From an uncultured Verrucomicrobiota bacterium (GTDB lineage: Bacteria > Verrucomicrobiota > Verrucomicrobiia > Methylacidiphilales > UBA1321), in NCBI GenBank assembly GCA_903863295.1, contig CAIPBM010000113.1, forward strand, positions 1 through 41,713: 41,713 nucleotides of DNA. The letters are read 5' to 3'. The translations under genes were made by a program, and so were the position numbers. The notes beneath the pieces were generated by a model. The model saw nothing but the letters and a program-made list of their open reading frames with translations. It made no database searches and had not been told where the DNA came from. Below, one piece after another: positions 25,117-33,497 of the stretch (within the stretch, counting starts at the first letter, position 1; each line of letters starts with the position of its first letter).

Positions 25117-26437
25117 GCGTCGAGGCGTTAAGTAACGCCAGTACCCCGGCGATGCCGATGGCGGTCGCGCCGATGGCCACGGTCAACATCGATGGCCCGA
25201 GCTCCTTGAGCAGGCGCCCGTCGAGATTCACGGCGAGACCAAGCAGGAAGCTGACCGTCGTACACAAATTGCAGAGGGCGAAGAGCCGTCCCCGCCGCGC
25301 GTCATCGACATCGTTTTGTAAGCGGGCTTCAATCGGGATCAGGATCAGGGCCGTGACGATGCCGAGTGCGAAGGCCCCAAAGATGGCGGGGAGATATTCG
25401 TGGAACTGGGCAAAGCCGATCAGCGTTGCCCCGAGTAGCGCAAGACTGGCGAAAGGCAACGCTTTGCTGTGACTCCATTTCCGGGCCCACCCGCAGATGC
25501 CGATCCCAAGTCCGACACCCAGCCCCACGGCGGCGAAGAAAAGGCCGAAGGCGAGTGTCTTGATATCAAAAACCGGAGGCTTGGGCGCGAAGTGGGTGAG
25601 GAAATGAATCAGTGAGTCGGCCAGGGCACGAACCGTCTTGAGATCCATGGTCACGACCATCTGTTGCAGGATGGTGATCAGGCCCATCGAACTGATGAAG
25701 GAGAAAGCCGATTTGACGAGGACGAGTGGGAGCAATTCGCGTTGCTCGCGTAGGACATCGAGACCCTCGATCGAGGCGCGCCAGAAACCGACCTTGGCAT
25801 CAGACGCGATGGCTTCCTGCCGACCAGGAGAAAGATCGGCGGTGATGTGGAAGATGAACCACGCCGAAGTCAGGAAGCCGATCGCGTTGAAAATGAAACT
25901 ACTGGGTGCGCCGAAAATGGAAACGAAGAGGGTCGCGAAAAGGGCGCCCACAAGATTGGCGATGACCCCGACCAGCGAGATGAGAGCATTGGCCGGGATG
26001 AGTTTATCCGGCGTGACGATCTGGGGAAGTGCTGCCTGCCGCGCGGGGATGAAGAGTCCGTTGAGCGCACCCATCAGGAAGATGACGGCAAAGACCGCAT
26101 AGAGGTTCCGGTCATGGAACCAGAAGTAGAGGAGCGACAGCGTCATGCAGGCGCGGATCAGATCGGCCCAGATCATGACCCAGCGGCGGGAGCAGTGATC
26201 GACGATCCAGCCGTAGAGCGGCGCGAAGAGCAACCCCGGCAACATGGCGCAGAAGGTGACGCGCGCCGTATCCTTGCCGACCTCAATGCCGCCTTTGATC
26301 CCGAGCACCACGCTGAGCAGCGCGAACTGATAGAAGCGATCCCCGAGACTGCTGATGATCTGGCCATACCAGAGCCGGGCAAAATTCTTCTCGGCCAGGA
26401 TGCTCCGGAAGGAGATGGACGCGGGCTCGGGTTTCAT
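25082..26437 (-). CDS. Major facilitator superfamily transporter
   Basis: A protein of about 451 residues with around 12 membrane helices. The MFS motif A-like segment LYGWIVDHCSRRWVMIWADLIRA lies between helices 2 and 3, and SSLGDRFYQFALLSV is in helix 1. The pattern resembles the MFS_3 / LplT-type exporters (lysophospholipid or siderophore efflux). Start at ATG 26437 (MKPEPAS) is preferred; an upstream ATG at 26479 adds 14 residues. Substrate cannot be assigned. Its 3' end overlaps that of tatA by 35 bases. Confidence 0.85.
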   Translation of the reverse strand: MKPEPASISFRSILAEKNFARLWYGQIISSLGDRFYQFALLSVVLGIKGGIEVGKDTARVTFCAMLPGLLFAPLYGWIVDHCSRRWVMIWADLIRACMTLSLLYFWFHDRNLYAVFAVIFLMGALNGLFIPARQAALPQIVTPDKLIPANALISLVGVIANLVGALFATLFVSIFGAPSSFIFNAIGFLTSAWFIFHITADLSPGRQEAIASDAKVGFWRASIEGLDVLREQRELLPLVLVKSAFSFISSMGLITILQQMVVTMDLKTVRALADSLIHFLTHFAPKPPVFDIKTLAFGLFFAAVGLGVGLGIGICGWARKWSHSKALPFASLALLGATLIGFAQFHEYLPAIFGAFALGIVTALILIPIEARLQNDVDDARRGRLFALCNLCTTVSFLLGLAVNLDGRLLKELGPSMLTVAIGATAIGIAGVLALLNASTLSSFWSARQPE

Positions 26438-26547
26438 GCGAGTTGCTACTGAACCACAACCCGCGCCGGAAAGCGTCACGAATTTTTAATGAAAAATCAT
26501 AAGGCAATAGCCGCAGGTTTTTTTCACACTTCCTCCTCGCCATCGAA

Positions 26548-27210
26548 ATGGTGGTGAGTCCAATCTCAGGTATGGTGAAAAAAGAGGGCGCTAACTTCTG
26601 GTTGCCTCCGCTCTCTCTGGTGATTATCGCCTTGATCGTCGGGATGATCTCACTCTCGCCGTGGCGATTTGATCCGATCTCGATCACGGGACAGGCCCTG
26701 CTGCTGATTATTGTCCTTCGGGCATTTTGCTACTGGCCGCCGCTGGTCAGGTGGATCGCCGCCATGCCCATACCGCACCGGGTGGTGTTTGGGTTGGTAA
26801 TCGCGGGAATGATCATGGGGCACTATACGATCAATAGCCGCCAATATTTTCCGTTCGTGGCGTGGGAAATTTTTCCCTTCGTTAATGAACGGGATCCCGT
26901 GACCTGTCCTGAATTCATCGCCACGACGGCTAGCGGGAAGAAGGTGCGCCTCCTCGTCGAGCAGCTCTTCCCCTCGATCGTGCAGATCAACCCGCTCGAC
27001 AACGCCGCGCTTTTTCCGCCGGAGACGCTGGAGCATCTCGCCCGGACCATGGCCAAGGCTTACAACCAGCACCACCCGGATGATCCCGTGCGACAAGTCG
27101 ACCTGGTCAACTTTGCCATCCATCTTCACCCCCCCGCGACCGAATCGCACCCCAACCCCTCATGCGAGCTACTGAAACGCTACGATATCTCATCGGACCA
27201 CTCGAACTGA
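26548..27210 (+). CDS. Membrane protein of unknown function
   Basis: A 220-residue protein with about four hydrophobic helices in the first half (LPPLSLVIIALIVGMIS, QALLLIIVLRAFCYW, VVFGLVIAGMIMGHY) and a soluble C-terminal half containing two Cys-free helices. An alternative start, MVKKEGANFW at 26572, is possible. The 3' end overlaps the next gene by 49 bases, so the two are translationally coupled. The soluble half may serve the membrane partner. Family not recognised. Confidence 0.7.
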   Translation: MVVSPISGMVKKEGANFWLPPLSLVIIALIVGMISLSPWRFDPISITGQALLLIIVLRAFCYWPPLVRWIAAMPIPHRVVFGLVIAGMIMGHYTINSRQYFPFVAWEIFPFVNERDPVTCPEFIATTASGKKVRLLVEQLFPSIVQINPLDNAALFPPETLEHLARTMAKAYNQHHPDDPVRQVDLVNFAIHLHPPATESHPNPSCELLKRYDISSDHSN

Positions 27211-28067
27211 TCCATGAGCAAGCCGGGCCGAGGCTCCTGCGCCTCACGCGCCTTGGCGTATTCGCGCTCTGGATCTTCAAGCTCCTCCTCGACCCCCTCT
27301 GGCGTCTGGCCGAGATGCCAAGGGAAATGTTTCAGCCGGTCGGCATGCTGAATTTGTTTCCTGCGAGTGTGCTGGAATCGCTTTTCCAACCGGGCGGCCT
27401 CACCCTTTTGCTGGGTGCGACACTTTTCGTTCTTGCTCTGGGCCTGACCAATCGTGCGTTTCCAGTTGTGGCCACACTTGCGGCAATTTTGCTCACCATC
27501 TACTCGTCCGTCATTCGCAGTTTTGGCCCCGCCGTGCATACGGATATTGTGTTGCTGCTCGCAGTCTATGTGCTGGCCGGTTTCGCCTGGGCCGATTTTT
27601 TTCAGGCCAAGCTGGAGCATAAAAGGGAGTCGCCAGCCTCGTGGAGTTCCTATCCGCTCATCACCATCGTATCGCTCCTTTGTCTCTCCTACATGCTCGT
27701 GGGATTCAATCGCATGGTCGCGGGTGGCATTCATGTTTTCACGGGTGACACGATGGAAGTCTGGGCCATCGATGCAAGCCTGCGCGGGTACTACTTCAAT
27801 ACGAATATCGGGTGGCATGTGCCCGAGTGGCCGCTCGTCGCGTTGATGCTCAAGCTCGGTTTGCCGGGGGTGACCATTCTCGAAATGATCGCGCCGCTTT
27901 GCCTGGCGTGGCCCCATTTTCGCTGGGTCTTCATCCCGGTCATGCTCTCCTTTCATCTGCTCAGCCTGGTGTTCATGAACATCTTTTTCTTTGATGACAT
28001 GCTGGTCTATTTGCTGCTGATCGACTGGTCGCGCCGCTTTCCGGCGTTGAGTGCGAGAGGCCATTAG
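27162..28067 (+). CDS. Polytopic membrane protein, HTTM-like
   Basis: A 301-residue protein with about eight membrane helices. The arrangement, with an N-terminal helix around FALWIFKLLLDPLW, a long polar loop (IHVFTGDTMEVWAID) and a C-terminal HLLSLVFMNIFFFDDMLVYLLLIDW, resembles the HTTM domain of vitamin K-dependent gamma-carboxylase-like proteins. That family includes bacterial proteins of mostly unknown function. The carboxylase catalytic residues cannot be confirmed by eye. Coupled with the preceding gene by a 49-base overlap. Confidence 0.65.
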   Translation: MRATETLRYLIGPLELIHEQAGPRLLRLTRLGVFALWIFKLLLDPLWRLAEMPREMFQPVGMLNLFPASVLESLFQPGGLTLLLGATLFVLALGLTNRAFPVVATLAAILLTIYSSVIRSFGPAVHTDIVLLLAVYVLAGFAWADFFQAKLEHKRESPASWSSYPLITIVSLLCLSYMLVGFNRMVAGGIHVFTGDTMEVWAIDASLRGYYFNTNIGWHVPEWPLVALMLKLGLPGVTILEMIAPLCLAWPHFRWVFIPVMLSFHLLSLVFMNIFFFDDMLVYLLLIDWSRRFPALSARGH

Positions 28068-28108
28068 CGCGATCTAAAGGATTGTGCACGGCGACAGAGT
28101 TGGGTCGA

Positions 28109-28310
28109 AAACCCTGAAAGGGTTTTGATCCTTCAGCCCAGGGTTGGCGCACCAGCGCCTACCCTGGGTTCGCTCTCCATGACCGCTACGCTGAAAGGGT
28201 TGATGCGACGGCTCTGAGAAATAGAGTTTCAACCCCTTCAGGGTTGGCCAGTTCTTAATCTATATCCAGCGTAGGCGCTGCTGTGACAAACCTGGGCTGA
28301 AAGCTTGCCA
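28109..28310. repeat. Cluster of interlocking inverted repeats
   Basis: Several palindromic pairs are visible. aaccctgaaagggttt at 28109-28125 is self-complementary. cagcccagggttggcgc (28134-28150) pairs with agcgcctaccctgggtt (28154-28170). A ctgaaagggttg element (28191-28202) pairs with caaccccttcag (about 28230-28241). A partial third copy (gtaggcgctgctgtgac ... cctgggctgaaag) ends near 28302. Similar cccaggg/gcgcc repeats occur between genes in PVC-type genomes (from memory). Confidence 0.7.
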
Positions 28311-28405
28311 GCCTTTCAAGCTGGCTTTTAGCACCGCCTTTTAAATTGTGTGTAATAGATAAAGCTGCTCTATCGCGACATAAAAATTCGCGAGAAACAA
28401 GGTGC

Positions 28406-28428
28406 GTTCCCAAGTTTCACTTGGGAAC
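28406..28428. repeat. Short perfect palindrome downstream of clc
   Basis: gttcccaag-tttca-cttgggaac: a perfect 9-bp stem with a 5-base loop. It is 16 bases from the stop of the minus-strand ClC gene. No T run follows on either strand, so it may be a repeat or mRNA-end stabiliser rather than a standard terminator. Confidence 0.75.
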
Positions 28429-28444
28429 AAGGAGAGGTTGCGAG

Positions 28445-30289
28445 CTATTGCGCTTCCGGGCCACCGGAGCCATGGGCTAGGGTCAGGAGCACATCGGTCT
28501 TGGCCAATGAGCCGACCAAAAGCCGTTCCCGCGGGTTATTGATGACCGGCAGGCGTTCCCCATCGTGACGGGCAAAGACCTCGAGCGATTCCTTGAGCGA
28601 GTCGTCGCTGTTCAGGACCGGGATGTGATCGTGGAGGAGATCAAGGGCGATGACCACCTGCGGCAGGTCGGTTTCGTGGAGAAAGGGCTTGAGATCCTGA
28701 AGGGCAATGGCGCCGAGAAAACGACCGCCGGTATCCACGACGTAGAGATGCTTGAAGGTGTTTGATGCGAGTGTTCTCGCGATCTGCGGAAACCCGGCCG
28801 TGGGCGAGACGGTGAGGGGATCCCGCTTCATTAAATCGCGAACGTGGAGAAAGAAGAGGGGCTGGTCGGCATGGATGCGATTGGCATGTAACTGACGGCT
28901 GTAGACCGATTCGCTGCTGATGCCCCGCGCAACATAGAAGGCCGCGACACAGGCGAGCATCAGCGGCATGATCGTGGCATTCTGATGGGTCATCTCGAAC
29001 ATGATCAGGATCGACATGATGGGCGCACGGGTCGTCGCGGCGAGAAAACAGCCCATGCCGACCACGGCGAAACTCCCGACCAGGATCTGCCCCCCTGGGA
29101 GGAGCGCTTCCAATCCCTTGCCGAAGAGCGAGCCGATCATCGCGCCGCAAAAGAGCGTGGGCGTGAAGACACCGCCAACCGCGCCGCTTCCGGTCGTGGC
29201 CACGGTGGCCAGGATTTTGAAGAGCAGGATGGTCAACAGTCCCCACCAGACCCAGCTCGATTCATCATTGAGCGCCGATTCAACCACGCCGTACCCGTTG
29301 CCCCAGACTCCGCCGCCATTCCAAGACTCCGGTTGCAGGAGCGAAATCACGCCAACGACCAAGCCGCCGAGGCCCAGCTTGAGAATCACCGGAATTTTCA
29401 GTTGCTTGAAGAGGGCTTCCCCCCCGCGTAGCGAGAGTAAAAAGAGCGGGGCGAGCAGACCCGCCACGATGCCGAGCAGGGCGTGGGCGAATAATTGCCA
29501 GTTGGGCACGGCGCCGAATTCTGGCATGCGGTAGACGGCCTGTTGACCGAGAAACTGACCCGCAATAACCGTAGCCACGACCGATGCGACGATGAGGGGG
29601 CCAATACTTTCCATCGCGATGGAGCCGAGGACGATCTCCGCCACGAAAAACGCGCCGGTGAGCGGGGCGTTGTAGGCACAGGCGATACCCGCCGCCGCGC
29701 CGCAGGCGACGAGGAGCCGCAAGCGGGCGGGCGAGAATTCGCCCATCCGGCCCAGGAGCGAACCCATCATCGAGGCGAGCTGCACCATGGGGCCTTCGCG
29801 ACCGATGGAACCGCCGGACGAGATGGTCACGAGCGAGGAAAGACTCTTCACCACGGTCGCCCGCACGCGGATCACGCCATTGCCCAGGACGACCGCTTCC
29901 ATGAAATCGGTGGCCTTTCCGGTATGAGACCATTTTTGTCCAAAGACGAGAATTGCCCCGGCGACGAGTCCACCAGCGGCAGGCGAAAGCAGGCGCGCCC
30001 ACCAGGGCATATGGGTGGCGCTCGCCGTATATTCGAGCGGGCCGTTGTAGTGAAACAGGAGGTTCTGCATGTGATGCAAGCCCTCGCGAAAAAGGACGGA
30101 GGTACATGCGCCACACAGGCCCACCAGCGCGGCCCAGAAGTAGTTGGATTCCCAGATATCGCCCGGTCCACGCTCGGTGAACCAGACTCGCAGGCGAAGG
30201 AGCTGGACGACAATGAAGCGGACCATTTTCTTGGCGGGAGGAGCCGCAGCCGAGCCGACGGGAGGGGAGATCGCCGGAGGGTTATTCAT
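28445..30289 (-). CDS. ClC family channel/transporter with two CBS domains
   Basis: A 614-residue membrane protein. It has the gating glutamate Glu165 in GREGPMVQ and the GGVFTPTLFCGA filter motif, but no GSGIP motif. At the internal proton-relay site of ClC antiporters, where E. coli ClcA has Glu203, this protein has Ile219 (AEIVLG), so it may be a channel or use another coupling. A clear CBS pair fills the C-terminal 130 residues (HVRDLMKRDPLTVSP ... VFARHDGERLPVINN). The type is common in bacteria and distinct from the ClC at 8679-10403. It stands alone. Confidence 0.92.
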   Translation of the reverse strand: MNNPPAISPPVGSAAAPPAKKMVRFIVVQLLRLRVWFTERGPGDIWESNYFWAALVGLCGACTSVLFREGLHHMQNLLFHYNGPLEYTASATHMPWWARLLSPAAGGLVAGAILVFGQKWSHTGKATDFMEAVVLGNGVIRVRATVVKSLSSLVTISSGGSIGREGPMVQLASMMGSLLGRMGEFSPARLRLLVACGAAAGIACAYNAPLTGAFFVAEIVLGSIAMESIGPLIVASVVATVIAGQFLGQQAVYRMPEFGAVPNWQLFAHALLGIVAGLLAPLFLLSLRGGEALFKQLKIPVILKLGLGGLVVGVISLLQPESWNGGGVWGNGYGVVESALNDESSWVWWGLLTILLFKILATVATTGSGAVGGVFTPTLFCGAMIGSLFGKGLEALLPGGQILVGSFAVVGMGCFLAATTRAPIMSILIMFEMTHQNATIMPLMLACVAAFYVARGISSESVYSRQLHANRIHADQPLFFLHVRDLMKRDPLTVSPTAGFPQIARTLASNTFKHLYVVDTGGRFLGAIALQDLKPFLHETDLPQVVIALDLLHDHIPVLNSDDSLKESLEVFARHDGERLPVINNPRERLLVGSLAKTDVLLTLAHGSGGPEAQ

Positions 30290-30411
30290 GTACGCAAAAT
30301 GAAAATAGACCGTCCACGGCGCAACGACGATTCAAAATTAGAGCCTGCAGTCTGACACGAAATCACAACACAGCCTTGGCTAATCCAAAGATCGGGCCTA
30401 GATTCTGCCGC

Positions 30412-31377
30412 GTGGCATATATCTATAACATCCGTCATGACGGACCGCGCGTGGGACGTTCGCAAGGCGTGCTTATTTTCTGGGGGATGGTCTCCGCTGT
30501 TTTTGCGGCCCTCTTTTGTTACTACTTCCTGAAGAATCACGAAAATGAGGCGGCGGCAGACCGTTACCGCAATGACGTGATGGTGTTACAGGAGGAGCGC
30601 GATACCCTCAACGCGGAGAAAGACAAACTCCAGGCCGGGATCAGCGAGCGCGAAGCCGATGCCAAGACGCACGAAGATTTCCTGGCCGAAAAGGAAGCCA
30701 CCCTCGCGGCGGAGGAATCGCGATTGTCGGCCCTCGCCCAACAGGCGCCGAATCCCGCGCAAGCAGCGACGGTCAAGAAATTCGGCGATGCCACCCGCAA
30801 ACTGGCTACGGACGAAAATTCCGATGTTGTGACGCGTGGCGGTCATCCTGTCCTGCGCGTTTCCAACACGGCCTTCTTTGCTCCCGGCACGGCGACCTTG
30901 AAGCCGGAAGGCAAAGTGGCGCTGACCCAGATCGCCCAGGCCTTGAACGGACAGACCTCCCAGTTTGAGCTGCAGATTGAGACCTTCACCGATACCGAGG
31001 CCGAAGCGCAGCCCGCTGCGACGGCGACGACACCGGCGAAATCATCCACCCTGAATGCCTGGGAGCTGACCGCGGCGCGGGCGGTGGCGATCTCCCGTTT
31101 TTTTCACGACCAAAATCTGGTTCCGTTTCCGAATGTCCTCGTCATCGCGCGAGGGGACTCGGAGCCGATTGTGACCAAGGTGAAGGCGGACCACGCGCGG
31201 AATCGGCGCCTGGAAATTACGCTACTCCCTCTTCCGCCTGCGTTTCCCGGCACGGATGCTTCAGTGACACCAACACATGCTGCGACGGATACGACGGCTG
31301 CTCCTGCGCCTGCTACCACACATACAGCGGCACCCGCACCTGACGCGACGGTGCCCCCAGCCAAAACGGCAAAATAA
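30412..31377 (+). CDS. OmpA/MotB-type peptidoglycan-associated membrane protein
   Basis: A protein of about 321 residues. One membrane segment (near the start, VLIFWGMVSAVFAALFCYYF) is followed by a coiled coil rich in Glu, Lys and Asp (about 45-105). An OmpA-like peptidoglycan-binding domain follows, recognisable by AFFAPGTATLKPEGKVALTQIAQAL and HARNRRLEITL. The last 45 residues are a Thr/Ala/Pro low-complexity tail. It probably links the inner membrane to the wall. GTG 30412 is one possible start and a TTG at 30376 another; neither has a clear ribosome binding site. The AI-2E gene starts nine bases after its stop. Confidence 0.82.
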   Translation: MAYIYNIRHDGPRVGRSQGVLIFWGMVSAVFAALFCYYFLKNHENEAAADRYRNDVMVLQEERDTLNAEKDKLQAGISEREADAKTHEDFLAEKEATLAAEESRLSALAQQAPNPAQAATVKKFGDATRKLATDENSDVVTRGGHPVLRVSNTAFFAPGTATLKPEGKVALTQIAQALNGQTSQFELQIETFTDTEAEAQPAATATTPAKSSTLNAWELTAARAVAISRFFHDQNLVPFPNVLVIARGDSEPIVTKVKADHARNRRLEITLLPLPPAFPGTDASVTPTHAATDTTAAPAPATTHTAAPAPDATVPPAKTAK

Positions 31378-31386
31378 ATTCCCTTC

Positions 31387-32709
31387 ATGGACTCCTCTGG
31401 CCCCGTGCCTACGTCTGAACCGGTACCGCCCACCTTTCCTACGGATCGCCAGAAGCGCATCTTGTGGACGGCTCTAACGGCCCTGGCGCTGACCAGCCTG
31501 CTCGGGGTTTCCGCGCTAATTTTTCTCGGCTTCATTTCCTTCCTGAGTTGGTCGTATCCAATCCTGTTGCCGATTGGGCTCGCGGTGATCATTGCCTTGG
31601 TCTTGGAACCCGCGGTGAACCTGATTCAAAAACGGGGCCTGAGTCGCGGGAACGCCACGCTGGTGGTTTGTCTGCTGTCGGTGGTCGGATTTCTCTTGTT
31701 CTGGGCATTCCTGTTGCCGCCCATTGTCAGTCAGGCAGGCGGCTTTTTCAAATCGCTGCCGACAACGCTGAACGATGGCCTGACCAAACTCCAGGCAACG
31801 ATGGCGGTCGGCGATGATACCCACGCGGATCGATGGGGCGGACTTGTCCACGAGGTTCCAGCGCAAGTTCCGGATGCCGCCACGACGCAGACCAACCCGG
31901 CTCCGGCCGCGCCAGATACCAATGCGGCTCCCGTTGCGCCTGAGGAGGACAATTCTTCCCATGAGAGCGCTTCGGGGAAGCGGAGCGCGGAAATCGCCAC
32001 CTGGCTCAAGGCGAACCTGCCCGCCATCCAGGAGAGTATTCAACGAAACATCGCTAAATGGATTTACTCCGCGCTGGGGCCGGTGGGGCAGGCTTTTGGC
32101 TTTATCCTGGGCTTCGGTTTTGTACCGATTTACGTCTACTACTTCCTGGCCGACCAGGAGACCATTGCCGGGCATTGGCACGATTATGTTCCGCTCCGGC
32201 GTTCGCCGCTGCGGGATGAGGTGGTCTCCGTGCTCACGGAAATCAACGGATCGCTGGTCAGTTATTTTCGCGGACAGATCATTGTGGCGGCGTGCAATGG
32301 CGTCCTGACTGTGATCGGGCTGTCGTTGATTGGAATTCCTTACAGCCTGGTGCTGGGGATTATCACGGGGGCGCTGAGCATCGTGCCGTTCCTTGGCATT
32401 ATCGCGAGCATCATCCCGGCGCTCCTGCTCGGTTTCCTCTCCGCCAAGAGCGGTTCAAACTGGCAGTGGATCACACCGCTTCTGGTCATCGTCGTCTTCA
32501 CGATTGTGCAGATGAGCGAGTCGATGTTCATCACGCCGCGCGTGCAGAGTCACAGCACCGGTCTCCATCCGCTGGCGATCATCCTGGGCATCCTCTTCTG
32601 GAGCCTGCTCCTGCCCGGATTGCTCGGCCCGATTGTCGCGGTGCCGCTGACCTGTGCGGTGGTCGTGCTACTGCGGCGGTATGTCTGGCAGGAAAAGAAG
32701 ACGGGGTAA
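31387..32709 (+). CDS. AI-2E family (PerM-like) transporter
   Basis: A 440-residue inner-membrane protein of the AI-2E/UPF0118 family, with about eight helices. Family features include SWSYPILLPIGLAVIIALVLEPAV near the start, FGFVPIYVYYFLAD, and ITPRVQSHSTGLHPLAIILGILFWSLLLPG near the end. Some members export autoinducer-2 or act as Na+/H+ antiporters; the role here is unknown. In the periplasmic or cytosolic loop (about 160-205) sits an Ala/Pro/Thr/Asn-rich insertion that is longer than usual. It is probably co-transcribed with the OmpA-like gene. Confidence 0.88.
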   Translation: MDSSGPVPTSEPVPPTFPTDRQKRILWTALTALALTSLLGVSALIFLGFISFLSWSYPILLPIGLAVIIALVLEPAVNLIQKRGLSRGNATLVVCLLSVVGFLLFWAFLLPPIVSQAGGFFKSLPTTLNDGLTKLQATMAVGDDTHADRWGGLVHEVPAQVPDAATTQTNPAPAAPDTNAAPVAPEEDNSSHESASGKRSAEIATWLKANLPAIQESIQRNIAKWIYSALGPVGQAFGFILGFGFVPIYVYYFLADQETIAGHWHDYVPLRRSPLRDEVVSVLTEINGSLVSYFRGQIIVAACNGVLTVIGLSLIGIPYSLVLGIITGALSIVPFLGIIASIIPALLLGFLSAKSGSNWQWITPLLVIVVFTIVQMSESMFITPRVQSHSTGLHPLAIILGILFWSLLLPGLLGPIVAVPLTCAVVVLLRRYVWQEKKTG

Positions 32710-32716
32710 GGGTTAC

Positions 32717-32856
32717 ACGGAATTAACGGAATTTCTGCCAAATTGACGGAATGAAGGCAGGGTATTTGGGGAGGAACATTCGAAGGTCGCGATATGCGCC
32801 TCATGTTTTTTTCATAAAAAATTCCGTAAATTTGGCAGAAATTCCGTTAATTCCGT
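32717..32856. repeat. 36-bp near-perfect inverted repeat element (MITE-like)
   Basis: Left arm 32717-32752 starts acggaattaacggaatttct. The right arm 32821-32856 is its inverted complement, differing at one base in 36. They enclose 68 bases with no coding content. Each arm itself contains several acggaat units. The element sits between the AI-2E gene stop (32709) and the RNase P terminator. It could be a miniature transposable element or a double-sided transcription terminator. Confidence 0.85.
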
Positions 32857-32890
32857 CTAAAATTCAGCGACGGTCATAGACCCGCTACAG

Positions 32891-32932
32891 GAATAAAAGC
32901 GAGGGGCGCCCCGGTTTCCCGAAGCGCCCCTC
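32891..32932 (-). terminator. Rho-independent terminator of RNase P RNA
   Basis: gaggggcgc (32901-32909) pairs with gcgcccctc (32924-32932), a 9-bp GC-rich stem with a 14-base loop. On the minus strand it is followed by GCTTTTATTC. It lies just past the 3' end of the RNA gene. Confidence 0.88.
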
Positions 32933-32940
32933 TTTGTTCT

Positions 32941-33365
32941 GGGCGTAAGCCGAATTCTGTTCCGCTGCGCTTGCTCAATGCGCATCGGCGACGGTCATTC
33001 ATCTCTGGCGCGGATCGCTCCGCGCCAGCGGTGCCTTGCGGCACGCGTGCGACCGATACCCGAGACGGGTCGCGAACTTTCATCCGCAACCGGGCAGGCG
33101 ACCCGGCGTCTCTGTTTGGCCTTGCACCGCATGGGGTTTATCGTGCCCCGGAGGTTGCCCTCCGGGCGGTGGGCTTTTACCCCGCCTTTTCACCCTTACC
33201 GCAACGCCCGTTCGAGCGCGCCACGGCGGTCTGTTTTCTGTGACACTTTCCATCAACCGGAACTTGCGTCCCGGCTCTCCGCGGCTTTTTCCGCGGCATG
33301 CTGCCTTGTGGTGTTCGGACTTTCCTCTCCCGCCGAGACGGGAGCGACCATCTACCCGCAGACAC
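32941..33365 (-). ncRNA. rnpB: RNase P RNA (M1 RNA, bacterial type A)
   Basis: The RNA part of ribonuclease P, which matures tRNA 5' ends. The conserved blocks are all found on the minus strand: GAGGAAAGTCCG (33316-33327), a GTAAGGGTGAAAAGG segment near 33187-33201, CAAGGCCAA near 33115-33125, AGATGAATGAC (32994-33004) and ACAGAATTCGGCTTA (32946-32960). Their order and spacing match the type A RNA. The total of about 425 bases is longer than the E. coli RNA of about 377; the extra length lies mostly in the P12-region stem around 33240-33300. Exact ends are estimated. Open frames read across this region (for example 33036-33395 plus and 33080-33511 minus) are spurious. Confidence 0.95.
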
Positions 33366-33497
33366 TCTATCCGAATTGAGCCATGCAATCCATGAGGAAT
33401 ATTAAGGAGGAGTTCTTCTGCCCGTTCGCGGCCCGGCGGGAACCGGGCCCTCCAGGGAATGCCGCGCATTGACGATTTTCGGCTTCGGCGTAGAGTC

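Larger units (their letters stand above)
28068..28444. other. Intergenic region full of inverted repeats
   Basis: About 380 bases without a gene, between two convergent genes. It contains the repeat cluster at 28109-28310 and the palindrome at 28406-28428, each listed separately. No open frame with coding character. Confidence 0.6.
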
